A DNA stretch of 64,000 nucleotides from Papaver somniferum (lineage: Eukaryota; Streptophyta; Magnoliopsida; Ranunculales; Papaveraceae), in the NCBI RefSeq assembly GCF_003573695.1, contig NC_039358.1, positions 154,866,920-154,930,919 of the forward strand, read 5' to 3'. The stretch's first letter is position 1; each line of letters starts with the position of its first letter. The notes beneath the pieces were generated by a model that saw only the letters and a list, made by a program, of their open reading frames with translations, searched no databases and was not told the origin of the DNA. Position numbers and translations under genes: made by a program. Of this stretch, positions 56,001 through 64,000 are shown piece after piece.

Positions 56001-57430
56001 AAATTTGGGTCACCCTTAATTTACTTATTCAAGAAGATTTCATTGGTTTAAGGAAATAAAAACATAATTGGATTTCTACTATGCCTCCCAAAGTAATATA
56101 GTCTTCCATCCTAAAAGTCAAAAAGTAGATTCAAGGAAGATGTCAAGCCATATAATCAAAATCTTTGCCAAGTCACTGAGGTAACACAGAAAGAATGACA
56201 TCACAATTGAAAATTGAAAGTTCCTTTAAAGCTTTGTTCATACTTGTTTGATTGGAATGTCTTGTTTTACTCATAGCGAATCTCTAGAGACGTCCAATAC
56301 GTAAGAAAATAGTACAACCAGATTACCTTCCGGGTTGTTGCGGATAGCAGCTCCGAACTATGAATACTATAGGTATATAGCCTATTCAGGAAAATACCTT
56401 GTAGTACCCAGTCCAGAAAATAAGTATATGCAGATGCCAATAAATTATTAGTTTGTTACCATTTTATTAAAATGCCAAATAATCATAATAGAGAATTTAT
56501 CGGTTCCAAATTACTCTTACCATTAAACCATTCATTAAAAATGAGAGAAAAAGTGTAGGCCAAGGAAACTACATACTTGATCCGCAACTTCCTTAAAATC
56601 CAGGTGTCTTTCCTGGATATAAGATATCAAAAGCGGAATCTATTTCCTCTTCCAGCCACATGCCTGCATCGAAGGAGAAAAACAACCCAACTCATCCAAA
56701 AGACCCATGCTTATTATGATAAATAATGTACAATCTAAAATTAACAATAAAATTGATGTTTCTTTGTATTGAAAAAATCCATGTGTACCCTGCACTGTTA
56801 TCAGAATTCGTGTTTAACTTATTTTGTCCTACTTCGGTCCTAAGATGGAACTGTAATACCGCAATAATTTGAACAGGTTAAGCACCAGCAGCCACCACCT
56901 ATGCAACATCCAAAAAGGTAACAGCAGACACAAAAGCTGCATATCTTTGATCTTGAAATAATGACAGGAAATGGCATATTATTCTTATCGTCTCACTATT
57001 GCTCAACATTCTTAGAGCAAACTTCTTGTAATCTTTCTATGTAAGAGCAATAGGAGTTCTCAACAACAATAATTCACTAGTTTAAGATTTTGTGAACACC
57101 TATAGATCAAACCATTCCTTTCCTTTTGTAAACACGTATCTTTCTCTCTTTTACCGATCTTCCTTTAGGGTTGAGCTTGAATATTTATTTTCTTGTAACC
57201 CAATTTGGTGTGTTAAATCAACAGACTAAAAGCATGATGATTGATATGGATCAAACGGACAATTCAACAATCTAAGCCACCACTCTTCCATAATTGGTAT
57301 GTTGAAGTTGTTTGGGTTCTGATCTGCAATGCTACATAAGTTGGTCTTCGGTAGTTGAACACCAAAATCAAATTCAAAGCTTAGAATAAGAAAAATAAAT
57401 TAGGTACGGTAAAAAAACCAAAAATCGTTA
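53095..57430. other. Gene-poor stretch, possibly introns of a minus-strand unit
   Basis: No long coding region. Minus-strand segments with AG...GT borders could be short exons: 54763-54693 (CAG, then ATGCACATGGGAATAGG ... TCTAAGGTAATT) and 56671-56585 (GCAG, then GCATGTGGCTGGAAGAGG ... ATCAAGTATGT). A minus-strand open stretch at 54400-54185 reads VAPVSKCMVDAFRITIWNEG. None matches a family that I recognise. Confidence 0.3.
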
Positions 57431-57437
57431 TAACTGA

Positions 57438-57860
57438 TTACTCCAGAACGAAATTGAATTTTGAAACTCGTATTAAAGTGAGAGGTAAGGTGCAGTGATG
57501 AGTACGGGTGGTGGTGGTGGTGGTACTACCTCTCACCGAGTCTAGAAGAGAGAATCGATCAAAGTGAGAAGCTAATTGTTCTCTGAAAACCCAAATCGAT
57601 TTTAATATGCTAAAAAATATCAGCCTACAACAATCAAAAGAAGCAAACAAAAAAAAATCAAAAAAACTTACAGATAAAAATTCTAGGGTTTGTACATGTT
57701 TACCTTCTTGTTATTTTCCTCTGCATCGTATTCCTGATTAAATTTAGCCTACTAAATTTCCTGCAAACATATATCGCAAAAATAAAAACGGAGGAATTCT
57801 CTTCGAGAGAGGAGAAGGATCGTAGTAGCAGAAAAAGAAAGAGGGTATGAATCAGATTAA
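57438..57860 (-). other. Possible 5' end of a minus-strand transcription unit
   Basis: Read on the minus strand, 57860-57680 is CT-rich (CCCTCTTTCTTTTTCTGC, CGATCCTTCTCCTCTCTCG), like a plant 5' leader, followed by ATGCAGAGGAAAATAAC and AAGAAGGTAAAC, a good donor. The open frame 57650-57438 encodes a poly-Thr run from a GGT microsatellite (57507-57527) and is not convincing. No product can be named. Confidence 0.3.
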
Positions 57861-58020
57861 CTCCAGATAAACGAAAAGATTATTTAGGGCTCTAGCTGGT
57901 TCCATAAAAGTCATTCCCGTAACATAACCTATCATTCACAGCCGTCCAAGTCATAGCTCGATCAGGATGATTCCGACCGCCGGATCAGGGTCCCCGGAAA
58001 ATCATGTCCGTCTAATGACT

Positions 58021-58099
58021 CTCAAATCTCAGAGTCAAAGACCACCTTTTCTTATTATATCTCAAATCTCAGATCAAAGACCACCTTTTCTTATTATAG
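58021..58099. repeat. Tandem duplication of 39-40 bp
   Basis: CTCAAATCTCAG, then TCAAAGACCACC and TTTTCTTATTAT, repeated head-to-tail; the first unit has one extra base (AGAGTCAAAG versus AGATCAAAG). Confidence 0.8.
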
Positions 58100-58121
58100 T
58101 GATTATACTAAAGTAGAAACC

Positions 58122-58162
58122 AAGATCACGGACCTTGCTTCAAAAAAAAAAAGATCATGGAC
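58122..58162 (+). repeat. 12-bp direct repeats around a 17-base poly-A-tailed insertion
   Basis: AAGATCACGGAC (58122-58133) and AAGATCATGGAC (58151-58162) flank CTTGCTTC plus nine A. The insert ends with the same GCTTC-A(n) as that at 42570-42582. Confidence 0.5.
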
Positions 58163-58861
58163 GCGTACATTTTTATATACATATACATGAGAAAGTTCCC
58201 AACTCATTGCAGAATGATTATGCAGATAATGAATTTAGAACTTATATAATGCTGGCTTCATATCATAAATTTTAGCTTAGAAGCAACAGCAAATGCCTGC
58301 ACATTTTACAACATCTCCAGATATCTGCTGATTGTAGCTTGATTATCTGTATTTCCTTGTGCATGGTAATATATATGGATTGGTGAAACTGGCTTTTTGA
58401 TCTCTGGTTTTGCCAAGTCAGATCATACGTTTCTACATATGACTACGGTTTTACATTCTACAACAAATCAACATCCTCTGGCTGAACAATGATCCCATGG
58501 AAAACAGTTACAGATACACCAGAGAACTACCTTTCGTTCATCTTTTGTCACGTTTTTAGAAACTTTCAATGGGTGGAATGCTTTGTTTGCTCTTGCTCAT
58601 AACTTGGGACTGAATTGCTTCCTCCTGACATGTAATAATTCGCAGTTAGAAGGACTGAAACCGGACAAATTTCTCCAAATCTTGAATGTAAGAGCTGAAC
58701 ATGACTTGGACCTTTTCAGACATACTCATATATCCACTTTAGTTACTCATTTGGCAACAAAAGCCAACCTGCCAAGCTTCCTGGTGATACTACAACTAGA
58801 AGCTGCTCGCTGTGGGTAACCACGGGTAAGTATAGCTGCACTTGACATTACAAGCACAATC

Positions 58862-61800
58862 TTAGAGTTGCAACGCAAGATCTGGTAGTTGGGAGTCAAG
58901 TAGAACGCCAGATGACAGCCTTACGGGAGACCCAGAGGATGGAAAACCAATGTTCAGGTCTGGTGGAAGAGTATCTTGTTTGCTGTTTGTCTGCGTTTGT
59001 GGGCCAAGACCTTGCTGAGGAGATTGCACATGAAATTTTGTATCCGTCATTCTTTGTTGTTGGGAAAACACGGGTCTGGTGTTTTCCCCAATGCGCATAG
59101 CTTGCGGAAGAAATGCCTGAGGAAACCTATTCTTATCTGTCTGCGTTTGAAATCCCCCTGAAGCAGCAGTTTCAAAGTGAACCTGTGAATCAGATTGGTG
59201 TTTCCTTGCTGGATTGGCGTTTCCTAGGGTCATCCATGCCTGAGGAGGGGTGGCGACCGCAACGGCATCATCTCTTCTTGACTGTATAGCCTCAGCCATA
59301 GGATGGTTGGCGGAATTCTGCTGATTGTGTGTCTTATTTGCCATCATTCTCAGCATTTGCACCGGGTCACTTAAGCCTTGTTCATGGTTTCCATGAGGAA
59401 ATGCGGGTAGTCTAACCTGTTTGCTGGGAACAACATCAGAGGAAAAACTAGTTGCTCTATGACTACTTGCACAACTGTTCACAGCTTTCCCATTAGGCAG
59501 TCCTCCAACAACAATCCCATTACTTAGGGGATGACTGAAAGATGCAGATTGTGAAAGAACCCTGTTCCTTGAATCCATCTCCTGCAATCTTGGAATTGTC
59601 ATATGTGAGTTGCTCATGGGCTTCTCTCGTGAAGCAACATTCATATGGTCCTTTCTGAATGAAGAAGAAGAGTGCATATCAACTTGCTTTAACACATTAC
59701 TTGATACTTGTGGATTTTGCTGCTGACCTATGACATTAACAACAGGTTTGGGACCGGAAACACTAACCACACCTGAATTCAATCCGTTTGACATAGGATA
59801 ACTAAAGTGCCTCTCCCTTGCAAATTCCTCTGATATACTCGCACATGACACCCTCGGCAAATTTACAGTTTCACGGCCAAGAGTCACGTTTTGTTTAGCC
59901 TTCAAACTTTCCTCTACAATCTGGTCATCTTTTTTTATATCCTCTGTCTTCTGTGAATTTATAGAAAGCTCTTTCGGCATACTGTTTTCAAGAACCAGTA
60001 TAGAGGTTGGTAGGGGTTCATATTCTCCAACCCAGCCGCGTCCAAATCTAAAATCCCCTGGCAACACTTGCTCAATTCTTCGGGAAGCAACTTTCCAAGC
60101 AGCAGGTCCTAGTGTTGCAGCAAAACGAGCCAAACTTCTTGCATAACAATGATCTGTATGTAGTCCAGCCTAATTCAAGAAAACTGAAACTCAGCACACT
60201 ATTCAAGGAATGTATGACATAAAATTCATGTGTTTGGTTACTTACTGCAACCAGCTGGCTGGTGTCGCCCTCAAAAATTGTAAACGTCGAGTCCTCATTC
60301 ACCAAATGTTGACTGGTCATACCATAGGTCGCACGTCGATCATCATCCAACACAATAGGTTTCTTTCCAAATTTAGACTGCAATCCCTTCCCTATACAGA
60401 TAAAGCAAATGTAGTGAGTACAAAAAACTGATGAGAGCTTGAGATAAATTTTTGCAACAGCATCAAGTGTACATTGAGGATCAAGAAAAACAATAGAGCT
60501 TCAAAGTTCTTCCTAATCTGGCACTGGTTGACTGATGTTCAGAAAAATTCAAGAATGCCATGTGATAACAATAAGGTTAACAACTACAGGTCAGATGACA
60601 GCCTCATCTGCATACTCTACAGGTTCTTTTTGTATGTGTGTGGAAGAGAGGGGAAAATTATCATACCTGAAACTTGCTCCTCAGCCTTTTCAGATTTATG
60701 TTCAAGCAGGAAAGAGTTTCGATCTCCAAAACTAATATAATTGCCGGGCACCCCATAACTGCCAGCATGTACCGTGTTTGACTGATTAACAAGATTGGCC
60801 CTGGTGGTAAGAGTTACACCTGCGGAGAAATCAGAGCCAACAGGTTCCTGTACTACTTTGCATGGTGTCTTCTTTGTCGATTTTTTCATTACAACATTGG
60901 ATCTTTTTGTCTGATCAATCTTGATTTCCGCCTCAGAGCGTTTATAATTAACCTTTAGCCTGTGGAATTTCTTTCTTGCCAGCTCTTGTATCGAGCGTGC
61001 CTTTCCAAAACAATGAAGGAATTCATATAAAGAGAAATGTTAGATTAACAGAACTAAAACAAGATGAATTAGAGCGAAACAATTATATTACCTGTTTAAA
61101 GTAGACAGTATCTGGAGAATTATATTCCATTGCATTTGAGCATAACAGAAACACATCAGCCTGCATTTAAATCATTAATGAATCAGTGAACATTATAATT
61201 TGGAGAGCCAACAGCCCTTGCCTTACTGATCAAGCACTAAAATATGTTGTTTATCAGTTGGTTGACACTTAGACGGTAAAGACCGTTATAAAAACTTAAT
61301 CTGAGTAAAGGTATAAGGTTCAAAGGGAGTGGATCCCAATCCACAAGAAAGATAAACTATATAAACTATTAAGAGTGTTAGACAGTTGGTGCTGCAAGTG
61401 ACGATTTTAACCATTGAGACAAATCGAACTGTCCCAAACTATTGGTGCTGGTGGCGCAAAAAAGGGACCCATAACAAGAAACTGACAAACACAGAAAACC
61501 AATTGAAAATGATAAGCACATACCTCAAGTTGTTCCAACTTTGTGTATGTTCCCTTTTCCAAATTCTTCCTTATGGTGCCAAAATCCATGGGATTCTCAA
61601 TCATTTCAAGATAATCCGGAAGCTGATAAGAACAAATTAATCTTCCAAAGTTTATTTTAGAGTGACTCCTAAATCCGCAGTATGCATGAGATAAATTAGT
61701 ATTATAAGTCTCATGTATATATAGAAAAAATTACCTCTTCTGTGTCAACCAGCTCTGCATAAACACCATATGTGTCTTTCCTGCCAAATGAAGACCCAAA

Positions 61801-63054
61801 AAAATCACAAAAGCTCTAACCCAATACATTTTATCAGAAAGATAGGGTAATGAGTGATACTTCTGAAGCTTATCCATAATCAAATCGATTTCTTTCTTAT
61901 CCGGTAATGGTATCCCATTTGAATAGTTGCCTTCAAACCCTAACAAGAACAAAGACAAAAGAAGAAGAAAGAAAAAAACGATGAATTTTACACAACCCAG
62001 ACTCCCGAAACAGAATTTCATTAAAAACAAATTTACTGTATTACTCAAATTCGTCAAACATTTAAGAAAGAAAGAAAAGAAGAAAAAAGCAAGCACAACT
62101 AAGACTGTAAAATACAAACCTGATAGAGATTCTGACCTTCTTGTATCCTTCTTTTCCCGTTTTCCATCCTGAAACAACCCACAAGTATTTGTAACAAAAG
62201 AACACAAACAACAAAACTGTACTTGTAACAGAGCATGCTGTATGCCTATGATAAGATACAGATGAAAAAGGAGATTGTGTGTGTGAGTTGTGAGAGCGAC
62301 CAAGATAGTCAGAGTTTCACAGGGATATAGATAGATAGTACAGTTAATATTCTGTGTGGGGTTTTTGTAGTGACAGTTGACCAGACAGTTAACAATCAAG
62401 AGAGAGAGAGAGGGAGTGGACCAATTAGAAAAATCTTAAGTGTGTGAGAATGAGAGAGAGAGAGTGAGAAGACATTAGCTGCGCTGTGAAAGGGATACCA
62501 TATCATATCATATCATCACACAATCATCAGTATCCCCAGTGACTAAAGGTTACTCTTTTTACACTCTTCTGTTCTTGTCTAGTTTCAATTCTTAATGTAC
62601 AAAGTACCTTTTTTTGATCATCAGATCTAACTTCTTCATCAACATCAACATTAGCATTGGCATCATCTTCATCGTCATCGTTGATTCTTCTTTTCTTAAA
62701 TGGTTTACTGTCTGAAGAGGATGCAGAATCTGGAGCAGGAGTAGTGGTTTCATCGTTTCGAGTCAACAGTGATGAGTCAACTTTAGTTTGACCAGATGAA
62801 GCTAATCTCATTACTAACTTCATTTTCTTTTTTCTTCTTTTCTCTTCCTCTTCTTCTTCATCTTCAGAGTCTTCTTCTTCTTCACCTTCGATATCATCGT
62901 AAAACTGGTCATCACTATATGGTAGATTTCGGCTTCTTACACTTCTACGAAGGGCAGATTCAGGTGGCGGATCTGTTACTTTACTCCGCCGTAGTATTGA
63001 GAGATCCGCCTTTGGTGGCCGGCCTTTCTTCTTCCTTTTCGTGATTTTTCCCAT
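58862..63054 (-). CDS. Bromodomain protein, BRD7/9-like (BAS-type SWI/SNF subunit family)
   Basis: Nine exons (minus): 63054-62608, 62168-62120, 61939-61861, 61780-61735, 61622-61524, 61160-61092, 61000-60667, 60391-60246, 60169-58862. All borders are AG/GT, phases agree, total 2577 bases = 858 residues plus stop. The N-terminus MGKITKRKKKGRPPKADL is a basic AT-hook-like start, then an acidic run (GEEEEDSEDEEEEEE). The bromodomain spans about residues 170-275: DKLQKKDTYGVYAELVD, LPDYLEMIENPMDFGTIRKN and CSNAMEYNSPDTVYFKQARS, with the acetyl-lysine-binding Asn in MEYN. A middle region (VLDDDRRATYG, ARSLARFAATLGPAAWKVAS) is typical of the plant BRD1/BRD2/BRD13 family. The C-terminus is long, Ser/Gln/Pro-rich and disordered. 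Such proteins read acetylated histones in the nucleus; which paralogue this is cannot be told. It appears intact. Confidence 0.93.
62400..62530. repeat. GA and ATCAT microsatellites in intron 1 of the bromodomain gene
   Basis: (GA)n runs at 62401-62412 and 62452-62470, and an ATCAT/ATATC run at 62501-62517. They lie within the first intron and could be polymorphic. Confidence 0.75.
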
Positions 63055-63418
63055 TTTACCCTCCCCCTTGAAGCTTCTTCTTCTCCTTGAACTGGAGCTT
63101 CTTCTATTTCAGTAGATTCTTCAAAATATTTTTTCTATCTTCATCAGACTGACTTTTTGGTTCGTGAATTCCGAAGCTGACATCTGTAGTAATAAATTTT
63201 GCTGGGTTAAATCAGACCGGTTCAAACCAGATTAGGTTTGTACTTATTTGTTTACTTACTAATTAATTACTCCTCTAGTTCAGAATTTTCTAGGGAATTA
63301 GAATTAGGCTTTCTTTTCTTGTTTCTCTCTCTTCTGTGAAATGTCCTATGAAGAGTGAAGCGAATTTAGACTTGATAGACAGAAAGAGTAGTGTGGGGAT
63401 GCGTTTAAAGTTTAAACT
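63055..63418 (-). promoter_or_regulatory. 5' leader and promoter region of the bromodomain gene
   Basis: Lies upstream of the ATG at 63054 on the minus strand, between it and the fold-back element. It starts with GA-rich sequence (minus: GGAGAAGAAGAAGCTTC). No sharp TATA box was singled out. A palindromic ACCGGTTCAAACCAGATTAGG sits near 63216. Confidence 0.4.
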
Positions 63419-64000
63419 AGGGCTGTCAATGGGTACCCATTATCCGGACCCGGAACCGGATCCGGTATATTTGGGTCCGGTTCCGGGTCCTAAAGTTGGA
63501 CCCATTAGCTATTTAGGATCCGGCGGGTAATTACCCGATTGCACCCGAATTTAAACGGGTCTAAAAGGATAATACCCGTTGGGTACCCGCGGGTATTGGG
63601 TACCCGCGGGTATTGGGTACCCGCGGGTATTGGGTACCCGTTTATTCATGTTTTTAGCGAAATTACAACTATTTTTGCTAGTTTTAGCTTTGATATTTTA
63701 CTCATTTAAATTTTTTCTCTTACATTTAACCTTTATTTAGTACATTAATAAGAAATAATAATAATTTTTTATAAAAATTACTTAAATCCAAGCCAAAAAA
63801 AGAAATATATTAAGTTTTTGAGGTTTTTTAAATAGTTTTATTAAGACCCAATGGGTACCCGGAACCGACGGGTACCCGGGTATTTAAACGGTCCGGTTCT
63901 GGGTCCACAAGTTTAGGAATCGGACCCGGAACCGTTAGGAACCGGACCCGACCATTATAAGTAGGGTCCAGATCCGAGTCTAGTGATACCCGGGAGGACC
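63419..64000. mobile_element. GC-rich fold-back element (hAT-like ends?), cut by window end
   Basis: It starts TAGGGCTGTCAATGGGTACC, close to hAT-type termini (.AGGG.TGTCAA). A left arm rich in GGGTACCC, GGACCCGGAACCGG and GGGTCCGGTTCCGGG is followed by an AT-rich centre (63650-63840) and a right arm with the same words in inverse orientation (GGGTACCCGGAACCG, CGGTCCGGTTCTGGG, GGACCCGGAACCG). The composition contrasts sharply with the flanks. No transposase. The right end is beyond 64000, so borders and target duplication cannot be checked. Confidence 0.65.
63571..63630. repeat. Three-unit 20-bp repeat GGGTACCCGCGGGTATT
   Basis: TTGGGTACCCGCGGGTA recurs with a period of 20 inside the left arm of the fold-back element. 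Each unit contains the palindrome GGGTACCC and CCGCGG. Confidence 0.85.

Larger units (their letters stand above)
57861..58861. other. Region between the putative unit and the 3' end of the bromodomain gene
   Basis: Contains a 39/40-bp tandem duplication (58021-58099), an A-tailed micro-insertion (58134-58150) and, toward 58861, what should be the 3' UTR of the bromodomain gene (minus strand). The plus-strand open frame 58583-58819 is antisense to that UTR and has no motif. Confidence 0.5.

Noticed and set aside
57438..57650. 70-codon minus-strand frame with poly-Thr
   Set aside because: The Thr run comes from a GGT/ACC microsatellite; no other coding evidence.
61731..62399. 222-codon minus-strand open frame
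   Set aside because: It runs through introns 2 and 3 and exons 2 to 4 of the bromodomain gene; exon borders and phases show that only parts are coding.

Overview
The window is nuclear DNA of a flowering plant. It holds one spliced host gene with GT/AG introns, plant-type LTR retrotransposons of both superfamilies, L1-type LINEs, a tRNA-derived SINE, a Stowaway MITE and Helitron Rep remnants, and it is AT-rich throughout. It looks like a eudicot; the species cannot be settled from sequence alone. About half of the window is recognisable transposon sequence, and the only convincing host gene is at the right end.

Layout. 1-5631: 3' part of a Ty3/gypsy (Tat-like) element (G1, + strand), inserted in an L1 LINE whose ORF1 and endonuclease start remain at 5632-7250. 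7260-11660: LINE scraps and unassigned DNA. 11662-12938 and 26346-28352: two halves of a dead Ty1/copia element, split by a complete 13.4-kb gypsy element (G3, - strand, 12939-26345, TSD GGTTT). 28353-43433: AT-rich intergenic DNA with a SINE, a truncated L1 with a 38-bp TSD, Helitron Rep remnants (minus strand) with an internal 442-bp tandem duplication, a diverged duplicated block, a Stowaway MITE and a purple-acid-phosphatase gene fragment. 43439-52381: complete 8.9-kb gypsy element (G2, - strand, TSD TACCA), same family as G1. 52387-58861: intergenic DNA with a tRNA-Trp-like sequence and perhaps a short-exon minus-strand transcription unit. 58862-63054: a nine-exon bromodomain protein gene (minus strand; my exon set gives an in-frame 858-residue product). 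63419-64000: a GC-rich fold-back element cut by the window end.

The most notable feature is shared by all three gypsy elements. Each has, between its pol (or gag) genes and its 3' LTR, an extra gene on the strand OPPOSITE to gag-pol. It has its own TATA box just inside the 3' LTR, several GT/AG introns, a basic nuclear-localisation-like motif, long coiled coils and, in G1 and G2, an acidic tail. In G2 it runs almost unbroken (44278-46977), although that element has lost reverse transcriptase, RNase H and integrase. In G1 it has a few nonsense codons and lacks the N-terminal exon; in G3 it is frame-shifted but its splice sites are visible. Antisense extra ORFs are known in some Tat-lineage elements (Grande, Retand). 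The multi-exon, promoter-bearing structure found in two distinct families here deserves a closer look. Introns facing away from the genomic RNA would not be spliced out of it, which explains how they survive retrotransposition.
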